Shown: positions 1 to 11,724, numbered from the stretch's first letter. The stretch is DNA of 64,000 nt from JAJPKK01 sp963824905 (GCA_963824905.1 CAWGRH010000016.1:1-64000), one strand, 5' to 3'. Translations and numbers: made by a program. Notes: generated by a model from the letters alone, not told the origin.

Positions 1-70
1 CGCAGACGCGCCGTCTGCCGCACCCGCACTTTGACCGAGAACGAGCGTCGTCGCAGCGTGGAGAGCGTAC

Positions 71-225
71 TCCCCTCCCCGCGTGCGGGGTGAGGGTCGG
101 GGTGAGGGGGCGGTTTCGCGAGTCTGACCCCCTGAGGCTTTCCACTGACGCTCAAACTCGCGAAACCGCCCCCTCACCCGGATCGCTGGCGCGATCCGAC
201 CTCTCCCCACGCGCGGGGAGAGGTG
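71..225. repeat. Palindromic intergenic repeat, family A copy 1
   Basis: A roughly 155-bp element whose two ends are near-perfect inverted copies (left arm CTCCCCGCGTGCGGGG, right arm CTCTCCCCACGCGCGGGGAG), with a central segment CGGTTTCGCGAGTCTGA mirrored by TCGCGAAACCG and an inner hairpin GGATCGC-tggc-GCGATCC. The same element recurs at 35.5, 49.8 and 54.5 kb. It has no coding capacity. It would fold as a long cruciform or RNA stem, like REP/BIME or MITE elements of other bacteria. Confidence 0.85.
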
Positions 226-264
226 AAAGGCCGGCGCTCGATGCAAGCGAAGCGGTATCGTTCG

Positions 265-476
265 TTACCGCGGAGGCGACACCGGGTTTACGATCGGCCC
301 ACAGCTGCTCCGCCCGGAGGCCATGCACTCGTCGGCCTTGCGGGCGTCGAGCATCGCGTTGCCGAGCCAAACTGCGCACCCGATGACGGCGGCGATGATC
401 CCGAGCAGGATCAGGTTGGTGGTGCGGCGCTCGCTCTCGGTTTCCGGGGCGTCGTCGTCGCGGCGGCGCTCGTCGT

Positions 477-480
<4 letters not shown>
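265..480 (-). CDS. Small single-pass membrane protein, function unknown
   Basis: A 71-residue protein with a charged N-terminal cytoplasmic stretch (about residues 1-22, rich in D, E and R), one hydrophobic span (LILLGIIAAVIGCAVWLG, about residues 24-41) and a short C-terminal tail with two Cys residues (DECMASGRSSCG). Its ATG overlaps the stop of the CckA-type kinase gene by four bases (ATGA), so it is almost certainly the last gene of that transcript and translationally coupled to it. I do not recognise a family. The Cys pair in the probable periplasmic tail could form a disulfide. The gene is supported mainly by the overlap and by a membrane span of ordinary composition. Confidence 0.6.
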
Positions 481-3026
<2,546 letters not shown>

Positions 3027-3440
3027 GTTGAGCCGAATCCACCCATTCAAGGAACCCACCGGGACTCCTGAGTGCCCCAGCGGCCCGTGCTTCGCAAGGG
3101 GATGCCGCATCGACGCCGTGTGCGCCGAAGTTTCGCGATCAGGCGATGATTCGCAGACGGCGTTCCGGCGGTGGCAGGGTGGGTTACGCCATCATTTCGC
3201 CATCAAACCCCTATTTCGAGAAATCAACGGTTTTCCATAGACTTGCCCAAAGCAGGGATCGGCAGTACCGATCCTTGATTGGGCCCCGGGGAATCATTCG
3301 GTCGGCACAACGGGTGAAATTGCCGGAGAACCGTTCGCCTGAGATTGGGACGGGCGCGTGCGCTGATTATAGGGTGGCGTAACGCATCGGAGCTTTAGAG
3401 AATCGCTCCATGCGTTGCGGCAGGGCGAAAGGGTGCGTCG
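3027..3440. promoter_or_regulatory. Divergent intergenic region between cckA and the FliO-like gene
   Basis: About 400 bp without a convincing gene, carrying the promoters of two divergent genes. It contains an inverted repeat at 3256-3274 and three GANTC sites (3148, 3291, 3400), the target of the cell-cycle methylase CcrM in alphaproteobacteria. I could not place -35/-10 elements with confidence, and no CtrA box (TTAA-N7-TTAA) was seen. Confidence 0.5.
3256..3274. promoter_or_regulatory. Perfect 7-bp inverted repeat between cckA and fliO
   Basis: GGATCGG-cagta-CCGATCC, a perfect dyad with a 5-bp spacer in the divergent promoter region. It could be an operator or an RNA hairpin. No T-run follows on either strand, which argues against a Rho-independent terminator. 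Confidence 0.4.
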
Positions 3441-4769
3441 ATGGAAGCGTTCTTCAACACCATGTCGGTCCCGGCGAAGTTCTTGCTCGCATTCATCGTC
3501 GTGCTCGCGGTGCTCGGCATCGGCGGTTACCTGATGCGGCGGCTGTCCGGAGGAACGCTGAGCATTGCCGGCCCGCGCGGCCGGCAGCCGCGCCTCGCGG
3601 TGATCGACGCCGCGAGCGTCGACGGGCGGCGCCGCCTGGTGCTGGTGCGGCGCGATAACGTCGAGCACCTGCTGCTGATCGGCGGACCGACCGACATCGT
3701 GGTCGAGCCGAACATCGACAAGGCCGCGCTTGCGGCATCGGCAGCAGTGCACGCATCGCCGGGGCTGCGTGACCTCTCGACGAGCCCTGCGCGTGAAGCG
3801 CTGCCGCGCTCCTCGCCGACCTATGAGCCGCTCTCTCGCGAACCAATGCATCGCGAACCAATTCATCGCGAACCCCTGTCTCGCCCGGCTGCGACGTACG
3901 AACCCGTGCGCCAGGCGCAGGCATTCGAGCCCGCACCGGGTCTCGAGAAAACGCATTGGCCGGCGCCGGAGCCTGTTGCCGTGATGCCAGCCGAGCCGTC
4001 GCATACCTCGTGGCCGGCACCCGAGCCGGTCGCCGCGTCCCCGGCCGAGCCGCCGCATACGTCGTGGCCTGCGCCGGAACCGGTCGCAGCCGCGCCGGTC
4101 GAGCAACCGCATACGCCGTGGCTCGAACCCGCGGCGCTCGCGCCCGCCGAGCCCACGTGGCCCGCGCCTGAACCGGTCGCCGTCGCACCGGCAGAGCCGC
4201 CTCACGCCGCCTGGCCGGCGCCCGAGCCGATCGCGCCGGCGCCCCTCGAACCGCCGCAATCGCTGCGCGAGGCGGCTGCGTGGCCATTCGACGAAGAAAC
4301 CGTCGCGCCGACGCTGATACCGACGCCGGCCGAGCCGGAGCCGGTCATCCCGCCCCCGCCCCCGCAACCGGCCTTCGAGCCGGTCTTCGAGACACGGCGG
4401 ATGCCGATGGCGCCGCCGCTGCCGCCCCGCAACGGGCAGAACGACGCCTCGAACCTTTCCGAGATGGCGCAGCGCCTGGAGGCGGCGCTGCGGCGTCCGA
4501 TCAGGCCGGTCGAGCGGGCCGCGCCGCCGTCCGCGCCACACGTTGCCATCGAGGTGCCACCGCCGGAGCCGGTGCCGCCTCCGGCGCCACCTGCGCCGCC
4601 GCCATTGGAGCTGAGCGTAGTGCCGCAAGCGATCCCGGCCCCGGAGCCGATCGCACCGCCACCTCCGCCGGCACCGCCGACGGCCCCCGGCCCGCGTCCC
4701 GCCCCGGTGTTCACCAGCATCGAGGAGGAAATGGCGAGCCTGCTCGGGCGGGCGCCGGGACGGCCGTGA
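3441..4769 (+). CDS. fliO: FliO/MopB-like protein with a Pro/Ala-rich repeat tail
   Basis: The first 95 residues look like FliO, the bitopic membrane protein that assists assembly of the flagellar type III export gate: a short N-terminus, one membrane span (FLLAFIVVLAVLGIGGYLM, about residues 14-32) and the FliO cytoplasmic fold with RLAVIDAASVDGRRRLVLVR and NVEHLLLIGGPTDIVVE. The remaining 340 residues are low complexity: REP-type repeats (about 130-160), then about six imperfect 17-residue units built on WPAPEPVA (about 170-275), then Pro-rich sequence ending in EEEMASLLGRA. The total of 442 residues is several times the length of enterobacterial FliO. No other flagellar gene is nearby; the neighbour is cckA. 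ATG at 3441 is preceded by GAAAGGG. Whether the protein works in flagellar export or has been reused is not shown by the sequence. Confidence 0.68.
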   Translation: MEAFFNTMSVPAKFLLAFIVVLAVLGIGGYLMRRLSGGTLSIAGPRGRQPRLAVIDAASVDGRRRLVLVRRDNVEHLLLIGGPTDIVVEPNIDKAALAASAAVHASPGLRDLSTSPAREALPRSSPTYEPLSREPMHREPIHREPLSRPAATYEPVRQAQAFEPAPGLEKTHWPAPEPVAVMPAEPSHTSWPAPEPVAASPAEPPHTSWPAPEPVAAAPVEQPHTPWLEPAALAPAEPTWPAPEPVAVAPAEPPHAAWPAPEPIAPAPLEPPQSLREAAAWPFDEETVAPTLIPTPAEPEPVIPPPPPQPAFEPVFETRRMPMAPPLPPRNGQNDASNLSEMAQRLEAALRRPIRPVERAAPPSAPHVAIEVPPPEPVPPPAPPAPPPLELSVVPQAIPAPEPIAPPPPPAPPTAPGPRPAPVFTSIEEEMASLLGRAPGRP

Positions 4770-4803
4770 CGGCACCGGCCGCGACACGGCCGGGGTTCAT
4801 CAC

Positions 4804-5439
4804 ATGAAGTCCGCCCGATCGTCCGGTCGGGTGCAGAGCCGTCCGGGCACGGCGCCACGTGCCTGGCAGCGGATGCTCTCCGGGCGCCGGCTCGACCTCC
4901 TCGACCCCTCGCCGCTCGATATCGAGATCGAGGACATCGCCCACGGCCTTGCCCGCGTCGCACGATGGAACGGCCAGACGCTCGGCGATCACATCTTCTC
5001 GGTCGCCCAGCACACGCTGCTCGTCGGCGAGATCGCGCGGCGGCAGAACGGCGAGGTCGACCGTCGGCTCTCCCTCGCGCTGATGCTGCACGACGCCCCC
5101 GAATACGTGATCGGCGACATGATCTCGCCGTTCAAGGCGATCATCGGCGGCTCCTACAAGGCGGTGGAGCAACGCCTCCTCGCCGCGATCCATGTGCGGT
5201 TCGGATTGCCTCCGGTGCTTCCTGCCGATGTCGTCGCGATCATCAAGACCGCCGACCACGGCGCCGCCTTCCTCGAAGCCACCGCGCTCGCCGGGTTCGG
5301 CGTCACCGAAGCGCGGCGCTTTTTCGGACCGCGACCGGCCTTGCCGGCCATGGTGGAGAAGGATTATCTGACCCCGTGGCCGGCGGAGACCGCCAAGCGA
5401 CGCTTTCTCGAGGGCTTCGCGACGCTCGTCGAGGACTGA
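4804..5439 (+). CDS. HD-domain phosphohydrolase (YfbR-like)
   Basis: A 211-residue protein with an HD metal-dependent phosphohydrolase fold. The first metal His is in FSVAQHTLLVGEI (H70), the HD pair is in LMLHDAPEYVIGDMISPFK (H96-D97), and the later KTADHGAAFLEA helix supplies the usual distal Asp. This layout resembles the YfbR group of 5'-deoxynucleotidases and related nucleotide hydrolases, so the likely substrate is a nucleotide, but specificity cannot be read from the sequence. The first 25 residues are basic and probably flexible. The tyrosine phosphatase gene begins 29 bp after the stop in the same orientation, and the pair probably forms one transcript. Confidence 0.78.
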   Translation: MKSARSSGRVQSRPGTAPRAWQRMLSGRRLDLLDPSPLDIEIEDIAHGLARVARWNGQTLGDHIFSVAQHTLLVGEIARRQNGEVDRRLSLALMLHDAPEYVIGDMISPFKAIIGGSYKAVEQRLLAAIHVRFGLPPVLPADVVAIIKTADHGAAFLEATALAGFGVTEARRFFGPRPALPAMVEKDYLTPWPAETAKRRFLEGFATLVED

Positions 5440-5468
5440 TCTGGGTCCCGCAACTTCAGGATGATGCG

Positions 5469-5978
5469 ATGATCCATGTGTGCTCGCTGTTGCGACTGCA
5501 CGACACCGTGGTGGCGACGGGTGCGCGCCACGTCGTCTCGCTGCTCGGGAACCAGGACAACCTGACGCTGCCGCCGGGCATCGCGCGGAGCGATCACCTC
5601 TGGCTGCAGTTCCACGACATCGTCGAGCCGCGCGAGGGCCACATCCACCCGGCGGGCGAGCACATCGAAAGGCTGGTCGGCTTCGTCAACCGCTGGGAAC
5701 GCGCGAGCCCGATGGTGATCCATTGCTATGCCGGTGTCAGCCGCTCGACCGCGGCGGCGTTCGTCGCGGTGTGCGCACTCAACCCGGCGGGCACCGAGGG
5801 CGCCATTGCGCAGGCGTTGCGCCGCGCCTCCCCGACCGCGACGCCGAACATCCGCATCGTGGCGCTGGCCGACGACGTGCTCGGCCGCCGCGGCCACATG
5901 GTCGATGCCGTCACGGCGATCGGTCAGGGCGTGCTCGCCGAGGCCGCCCCGTTCCGGCTGGAGTTGCAGGGGCACTAG
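5469..5978 (+). CDS. Dual-specificity/tyrosine phosphatase family protein
   Basis: A 169-residue protein with the cysteine phosphatase P-loop HCYAGVSRST (Cys86 nucleophile, Arg92 phosphate binding; the family signature is HCx5R). The preceding FHDI segment near residue 49 is where the general-acid Asp loop sits in this fold. The frame is open far upstream, but the real start is taken as ATG 5469 (MIHVCSLL), which has AGGA a few bases upstream and follows the HD gene stop closely. It is cytoplasmic, with no signal peptide. The substrate is unknown; it could act on phosphoproteins or small phosphates. It is co-directional and probably co-transcribed with the HD hydrolase. Confidence 0.8.
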   Translation: MIHVCSLLRLHDTVVATGARHVVSLLGNQDNLTLPPGIARSDHLWLQFHDIVEPREGHIHPAGEHIERLVGFVNRWERASPMVIHCYAGVSRSTAAAFVAVCALNPAGTEGAIAQALRRASPTATPNIRIVALADDVLGRRGHMVDAVTAIGQGVLAEAAPFRLELQGH

Positions 5979-6201
5979 GAGCCCGAACCCGAAAAGTTGC
6001 GGGCTTTGTCTCGTCCGTCCGCGATTTCAAGGGCTCGAACACTCATTACTAAACGCCGTGTGTCCACATATGCTGTCACCGTGAAGCGCGTGGAACACAA
6101 TTGCGGCGGCCGCTGAGACAGGTCGCCAACAGATGGGCTGCGGCTCAACGTCTGTTTCGGCCGTGGCGGACACGGTGCGCCCAGCGTCCTAGGCAGCAAA
6201 G

Positions 6202-7866
6202 GGCCCAGGCTGTGTGAAAATAGCTCGATAAGCCTGCATTCGGGTTGCGACGGCTCCCTTTCGCGCCCACCAAGCTTTTAAGGCCATCCACGGGCACCCA
6301 GAGGCTTTCTGTAGGCGCTGATCTGGTCGCGCAGGGCCTTGGCTTCACGCCCGCATCGCCTCCAGCAATCCGTCTACGCCCGCGATCGCCATCACGCGCT
6401 TCATGTTGTAAGCGAGCACATTTAGCGCCATCTCGGTGGCCACCTTGGGCAGCGTCTTCGTGAGAAAGTGCGTTGCTCCCATCCAACACTTGATCGTGCC
6501 GAACGGATGCTCTGCTGTCTGACGGCGGACGCCCATTGCATCGAGGTTGTGGTCGAGCCGAGCCTGAACTTTCTCCAGAACGGCCTCATGTTCCCAACGT
6601 GAGATGCGGCGCTCGGGGCCTGTCGTGCACCGCGCTTTGAGTGCGCAAGTTTCGCAGGTGCTCGCCCAATATCGCCGGATCGTCTTGCCGTGCTCCTCGC
6701 TCTGAAAGTGATAGGTCAGCCGCTCGCCGGCGGGACAGCGATAAATATCGTCGGCGGCGACATAGACGAAGTCCTGTTTGCCGAAGCGGCCAGCAGCCTT
6801 GGCACCCGAGGTCATCGGCTTCGGCAGCGTCACCGTGATGCCGGCTTCCTCGCAGCTCATGATCTCCACGCCCTCGTAATAGCCGCGGTCTGCCACGACA
6901 TCGAGCGTCAAAACAGCCATCTCGTCACGCGCCTGAGCAGCCATGTTGGCAAGCTGGTGGCGATCGGTGCCCACGTTGGTCACCTCATGAGCCACGATGA
7001 GATGATGCTGCGTATCGACCGCAATCTGCACGTTGTAGCCAACGATCCCAGTGTCTTTGCCGCTTGTCGCCATCGAGCGCGCGTCAGGATCGGTGAGCGA
7101 GATCTGCCTGTCCTCGCTCTTCATCATCTCCGCGTTGATCGCGTTGAGCCGGACGATCTCCTCCTTGAGCTTCTCAATCTTGCCCTTCAACCGGGCAACC
7201 TTCGCCTCCGGCACCGAATCGCCATGCCGATCGGCGGTCTCGAGCTGCGAGAGATAGCGGGCAATGCTCTCGTCGATCCGCTCCAGGCGCCGCTTCATCT
7301 TGGCCTCGGTGAAGTTCTTGTCCCGCGCATTGACGGCCTTGAACTTCGATCCGTCGATGGCGACGCTCGCCGCACTGAGCAGATCAAGCCTGCGGCACAG
7401 CGCGACGAACTCGCGGCAGACCTCGCGAATAGCCTTGCCATTGTCCTTGCGGAAATCCGCGATGGTCTTGAAGTCCGGCGCCAGCTGCCCGGTCAGCCAG
7501 ATCATCTCGATATTGCGCTGGCACTCCCGCTCCAGGCGTCGGCTCGATGGAATGCGATTGAGGTAGCCGTAGATGTAGAGCTTGAGCATAACGCGGGGGT
7601 GGTAGCCGGGTCGGCCCGTATCGAGTGGCTGGACGCCGACGAAGCCGAGCTTATCGAGATCAAGCCCGTCGACGAACACGTCGACCGCTCGCACGGGGTT
7701 GTCCTCGGCTACATAGTCGTCGAGCAGCGCCGGGAACAATGTGCTCTGCCCGCGATCGACCCCTTCCACGAAACCCGCCATCGGTCGCCCCTCGCGACGA
7801 TTCATTGGCGAATCATAACAGACCCGACACAGGCGGCAGAGGCGCAGTTTTCACACAGCCTGGGCC
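6202..7866 (-). mobile_element. Insertion sequence, IS1182 family
   Basis: The element is bounded by perfect 19-bp terminal inverted repeats: GGCCCAGGCTGTGTGAAAA at 6202-6220 and its reverse complement at 7848-7866. It is about 1.67 kb with one long transposase gene on the minus strand. I saw no clear direct target duplication: the four bases outside are aaag on the left and aata on the right. It separates the tyrosine phosphatase gene from the DUF1194 gene and disrupts no recognisable reading frame. Confidence 0.85.
6345..7781 (-). CDS. IS1182-family transposase
   Basis: An intact DDE transposase of about 478 residues. The N-terminal domain (FVEGVDRGQSTLFPALLDDY, then GRPGYHPRVMLKLYIYGYLN) is typical of IS1182/IS1380-like enzymes. 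The catalytic residues are readable as VAIDGSKF (first Asp, about residue 150 of the longest frame), VVADRGYYEG (second Asp, about 305) and RQTAEHPFGTIK (Glu, about 433). Between the first and second lies a basic coiled-coil-like insertion (LKGKIEKLKEEI), and a CxxC-x4-C cluster (CETCALKARC) sits before the Glu. The start at 7781 (MAGFVEGV) is preferred over 7805 because GAGGGG lies six bases upstream. The gene fills the element between its inverted repeats and appears functional. Confidence 0.92.
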   Translation of the reverse strand: MAGFVEGVDRGQSTLFPALLDDYVAEDNPVRAVDVFVDGLDLDKLGFVGVQPLDTGRPGYHPRVMLKLYIYGYLNRIPSSRRLERECQRNIEMIWLTGQLAPDFKTIADFRKDNGKAIREVCREFVALCRRLDLLSAASVAIDGSKFKAVNARDKNFTEAKMKRRLERIDESIARYLSQLETADRHGDSVPEAKVARLKGKIEKLKEEIVRLNAINAEMMKSEDRQISLTDPDARSMATSGKDTGIVGYNVQIAVDTQHHLIVAHEVTNVGTDRHQLANMAAQARDEMAVLTLDVVADRGYYEGVEIMSCEEAGITVTLPKPMTSGAKAAGRFGKQDFVYVAADDIYRCPAGERLTYHFQSEEHGKTIRRYWASTCETCALKARCTTGPERRISRWEHEAVLEKVQARLDHNLDAMGVRRQTAEHPFGTIKCWMGATHFLTKTLPKVATEMALNVLAYNMKRVMAIAGVDGLLEAMRA

Positions 7867-8031
7867 AATAAGAGACATGGGGTGACCGGTTCCCGGAAAA
7901 CCGAGGCCAAAAGCCTCCAGCTCGCGACGAAGTAGCCGCCGCCCGGAGTGGTGCCTCCGGGGTCGCGTGCGACCGCCGCTCGCGCGAGGTGCGGGCTCCA
8001 TCTCGGTCCGAAATCGCCGGACCGCCCAATC

Positions 8032-8832
8032 TCATGAGCAGTGCACCCGCGGCCTCACCTGCGCCGGCACAATCTGTGGCTTGGTCGGCACGCCGGCGAT
8101 CTCCTGCACCAGCTTATTGCGGGTTGCCTCCTTGAACTGTTCGCGCTCCTTGATCGTGATGAGGAAAGATCCGGGCCCGCCGATCACGCAGTCTTCGTAG
8201 TAAAGATCAAGGTTCGGAACGGCGGGACCGGTGGCGTAGCCCCGGCTCAGCATGATTGGCAGCCCGTTGATGGTAATGCCCGCCGCCAGCACCTCATCCC
8301 GCATGATGGTGACCGGTGGCCCCATATTATTAGAGCCGTCACCAGAAACGTCGATAACGCGGCGTAGGCCGCGATGGCCGCTCGAGTCGAACAGCGGCTT
8401 GGCAAACTGCAAGGCCCCAAAAATCGAGGTCCACGGCGCGCGCCGATAGGGGGTGCGCTTGATCTCATTGGTAACCGCTTCGGCGGATTCCGGGCCATCG
8501 ATCAGCCGCCATGGCAGAATGATTCTCTGATCCCCCTGGCCGGCCCATTCAAAATACGTGATGGCAATGCGGCCATGGCTGCCATCGCGCAGCGCCTGAA
8601 GAAATTCGCGCGAAGTTAGCCCAAGGATGTAGCCTTCCCGCTGCAACGCCTGCTCCTCCGGATCCATGGAATTTGACACATCGACCGCGATCACGAGCTC
8701 GACGTCGACCGGTATGGCACTGGGGCTCTTGTCTGCAAATACCGCCCCGGGCTTGGGTGCCGCCAATGCCCAACCCGCAGCCGCCGCGGCCCCACCAGCC
8801 ACCAAGATCGAGATCAAGACATGAGCACGCAT
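8032..8832 (-). CDS. DUF1194 protein with a von Willebrand factor A fold, secreted
   Basis: A 266-residue exported protein. The signal peptide covers about residues 1-25 (MRAHVLISILVAGGAAAAAGWALA). The vWA fold carries the metal-ion-dependent adhesion motif AVDVSNSMD (DxSxS, about residues 50-58), a conserved WTSIFGAL segment and VIDVSGDGSNNMGP. These match the DUF1194 family, whose members are periplasmic proteins of unknown function in rhizobia. ATG 8832 is preceded by GGAGG at good spacing. It stands alone between an insertion sequence and a frameshifted ABC binding-protein gene. A role in protein-protein adhesion in the periplasm is inferred from the fold only. Confidence 0.82.
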   Translation of the reverse strand: MRAHVLISILVAGGAAAAAGWALAAPKPGAVFADKSPSAIPVDVELVIAVDVSNSMDPEEQALQREGYILGLTSREFLQALRDGSHGRIAITYFEWAGQGDQRIILPWRLIDGPESAEAVTNEIKRTPYRRAPWTSIFGALQFAKPLFDSSGHRGLRRVIDVSGDGSNNMGPPVTIMRDEVLAAGITINGLPIMLSRGYATGPAVPNLDLYYEDCVIGGPGSFLITIKEREQFKEATRNKLVQEIAGVPTKPQIVPAQVRPRVHCS

Positions 8833-8977
8833 GAGTCATCCTCCGACCCCCCTTGGAACGGGGATATCCCGACGCCACGAGCCTTATCAATTTCGGCAAA
8901 AGTCCGGAAGCACTGCTGTGTGATGGCAGCTTCGACCCGGGCCAAGGGGCGACATATGCAGTGCGGCAAATTGCAGC

Positions 8978-9957
8978 CTATTCGATCACCTCATCGGCGA
9001 TCGCGAGCAACATCGGCGGGACTGTGATGCCAAGTGCCTTGGCGGTCTTGAGATTGATCGCGAAATTAAACCTGGTCGGCTGCTGTACGGGCAGATCGGC
9101 CGGCTTTTCGCCCCGTAGAATGCGGTCCACGTAGAAGGCCGCGAGACCGAAATCGGCGTTGTTGTCGGCTCCGTATGACATGAGGCCGCCCGCCGCCACG
9201 GGTTCCTTTATCTGAAATGCCGTTGGCAACCGGTACAGCTGCGCAAGCTCGGCGATTTTGCCCGCGTACCCAACGTTGGAAGGATCGGCGAGCAGTAACA
9301 CGCCGTTGACACCCTCGGAGCTGAGACGCGCGAATGCGCGCTCGTATTCTTCCAGCGTAGCCGCATTGACCACTTGCGACTGGAAGCCTAGGGCGCGCAC
9401 CGCTTGCTGCGTTCCATCCATTTGAGCGACCGCGCCCGGATTAGCGGAATTAACCACCACGCCGACGCTTCTCATGCCCCGAACCAACTGCGCAAACGTT
9501 TCCAGCAGCTTGGCGCTAAGATCGGGCGCGGCATTGCTGCTGCCCGTGGCATTGCCGCCGGGATGCGCCAGAACTCGCCGCGAAGTCCAGACCCGACCGG
9601 GTCCGAGATGCCCAGGAAGACGATTGGAATAGTCGAAGTGGCGCGTTGGGCAGCAAGAGCAGAGGGCGTCGCCCAAGCTACAATGACATCGACGTTGCTG
9701 TGCAAAATCTCGGAGATGAGGCCAGGTTCTTGTGCGAACGACGCCTTCGGCCAGCGCACGTCAATGGATAAGTTCTTCCCTTCGGTCCAGCCACGCTGCT
9801 GGAGCGCTTCGCGAAAGGCGCTAAGATACGCTGGGGGCGGTGGCACCGCCCCGATAAGGGCTATGTGCCAAACCCTACCAGTCTGCTGCGCCCGTGCTGC
9901 AAGCGGCCATGAAGCCGCCGCACTGCCGACAATCGTGATGAATTCCCGTCGCCTCAT
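8978..9957 (-). pseudogene. ABC transporter substrate-binding protein (PF04392 type), frameshifted
   Basis: The first part (from ATG 9957, MRRREFITIVGSAAASWPLAARAQ) has the signal peptide and the start of the binding fold, up to VFLGISDPVGSGL. The second part continues in another frame from LAHPGGNATG to the stop at 8978 (PPMLLAIADEVIE). The two halves join into one full-length protein of about 325 residues if a single base is corrected near 9585. The family is the widespread uncharacterised binding-protein group often annotated as tryptophan/tyrosine-type; its substrate is unknown. No permease or ATPase gene is adjacent. This is either a true pseudogene or a sequence error. Confidence 0.78.
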
Positions 9958-10268
9958 GGGCTACCCCTCAAGGGAAGGACTAATCCTAGCATATTGTTGG
10001 TCGGGTGCTGTGTTGTGCATCAGCAAGATCGGCGGGCCCCAGGTCGCCTTCGGGTCAAAACCTGCCAACCTCTGAACAACCAGCATGTCTGCTTTCGCCA
10101 GCTTCGGACAGCTTGCCGGCCTAACCATCGTCGGGCCCCTCCGACCTCGCGTTAACACCCTGCCAAGGTTGATCCGGCATTAGCCGCTGCCTCGGCCACA
10201 TTGGGCCTCAATCCTGCCGCGCTGACGTTGACAATGAGCGTGGGGATTTGGATTGGGGTGGGGGGTTT
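9958..10268. other. Intergenic region without recognised features
   Basis: A 311-bp gap between the divergent binding-protein remnant and the SleB-like gene. It must hold the promoter of the wall hydrolase. I saw no convincing promoter hexamers, repeat or RNA gene. Confidence 0.4.
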
Positions 10269-11693
10269 GTGACGTTTCTCAGACGTGACGAACGCGATTC
10301 GCGCGTGCGGTTGCGGCCGGCAACTCTCGCCACCGGCGCCGCCTGGTTCATGATGGCGTCGCTGCCGGCGCCGATCGGCTATCAGGATTTTGCTGCATTC
10401 ATCGCCCGCCAGCCGGCGGTCGGCGAGCATCTGCGCAAGCATCTCATCGCCTCGCCGTTCGGCACCATCCATGCCGCGACCTTCAGCCTGCCGCAGCCGG
10501 TGGGCACCGGCGTACCCGCGACCGGCGCCGTGCGCCTTGTGAATTTCGATCCGACCGCCGACGTCACGGGATCGATCTCGCCCGGCGGTTCATTCCAAAT
10601 CGCCGATGGCGAAGCCCGCAGCGTGGTGAGGCTCGCCTATCCCGGCGTCAACCGCTCCTTGAAGGGCGACCGCCTGTCGCCGGCCCAGCCCGGCGTGCCG
10701 GTCGCGCAGGCGGTGCCACGGCCCGCTGCGGTTCCGCCGGTTGCCGCTAACGCTCCCGCCAACAGCGCGGCGCAGGCCGCCCGGTCGCAGGACACGTCCG
10801 AACCGGACGAGGCTCTCGATATCCAAGACGCCGAGGAGAATGCGCCCCGGGCGCAGGAGGTCGCGCGCCTTGCGCCGCCGACGGAGCCCCGCGGGCAGGC
10901 CGCGCTTGCCTCGCGCGACGCCAATACCGATCTTGCCGCCGTCGATCCGTCCGAGAGCCGCGACGTTCCGATCGCGGAGGAAGCGCCGGCGATTCGCGCC
11001 GCGCGCGTCTACTTCGGCCGAGATCCTCTGGGCGGAACGCTTTCCGCCATCGAGCCCTGGGGCGACGAGAAACCGGTATTCGAGCCCGACGACGACCAGA
11101 TCGCGTCAGCGCGCCCGGACGGCCCGAACGAGACCATCGCGCGGAAGGGCGAGGTCAACGGCGACACCAATGCGATGTCGAGCCCCGCCGAGCGGCTCGG
11201 CCTCAACGACGACCCCGAGGAACGCGGCAAGCATGAGAAATGCCTCGCCGAGGCGATCTACTTCGAGGCCCGCGGCGAGCCGGTGCGCGGCCAGATCGCC
11301 GTCGCCCAGGTGGTGATGAATCGGGTGTTCTCGCGCTACTACCCGAACTCGGTCTGCGGCGTCGTCTATCAGAACTCCAACCGCCGAGCCTGCCAGTTCA
11401 GCTTCGCGTGCGACCGCATTCCCAACGATCGCATCACCGAGCCGACGGCGATGGACCGTGCCAAGCAGATCGCCCACGACACGCTCGACGGCAAGTACTG
11501 GCTCACCGACGTCGGCAAGGCGACGCACTATCACGCGCGCTGGGTGCACCCGCACTGGGTCCGCGAGATGCAGCGCCTCGACCGCATCGGCGTGCACACC
11601 TTCTACCGTCCGCGCAGCTGGGGCAACGGCGCCGATTCGCCGATCTGGGGCGATCCGGCCGTCACCGAAGAAGAGGCGCAGAAGAGCCTTTAG
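10269..11693 (+). CDS. Cell-wall hydrolase, SleB-like (Hydrolase_2)
   Basis: The C-terminal domain (about the last 150 residues) is the SleB/Hydrolase_2 peptidoglycan-hydrolase fold. It opens with KCLAEAIYFEARGEPVRGQ, in which the Glu residues of AIYFEARGE are the conserved catalytic-site region, followed by IAVAQVVMNRV, a Cys-containing CQFSFACD segment and ATHYHARWVHPHW. The N-terminal 300 residues are an export region (hydrophobic stretch about residues 12-30) and a long Pro/Ala-rich linker, placing the enzyme in the periplasm. GTG 10269 is chosen because a G-rich Shine-Dalgarno (GGGGTGGGGG) lies just upstream; an in-frame TTG at 10248 is the alternative. The likely role is remodelling or lysis of peptidoglycan during growth. 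Confidence 0.83.
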   Translation: MTFLRRDERDSRVRLRPATLATGAAWFMMASLPAPIGYQDFAAFIARQPAVGEHLRKHLIASPFGTIHAATFSLPQPVGTGVPATGAVRLVNFDPTADVTGSISPGGSFQIADGEARSVVRLAYPGVNRSLKGDRLSPAQPGVPVAQAVPRPAAVPPVAANAPANSAAQAARSQDTSEPDEALDIQDAEENAPRAQEVARLAPPTEPRGQAALASRDANTDLAAVDPSESRDVPIAEEAPAIRAARVYFGRDPLGGTLSAIEPWGDEKPVFEPDDDQIASARPDGPNETIARKGEVNGDTNAMSSPAERLGLNDDPEERGKHEKCLAEAIYFEARGEPVRGQIAVAQVVMNRVFSRYYPNSVCGVVYQNSNRRACQFSFACDRIPNDRITEPTAMDRAKQIAHDTLDGKYWLTDVGKATHYHARWVHPHWVREMQRLDRIGVHTFYRPRSWGNGADSPIWGDPAVTEEEAQKSL

Positions 11694-11724
11694 CCAGGAT
11701 CAAGTCTCAGCCTGTTTCAGCTTC

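Noticed and set aside
3950..4260. CRISPR-like or direct-repeat array
   Set aside because: The periodicity comes from a repeated protein segment in the FliO-like gene, in frame and without spacers of constant length.
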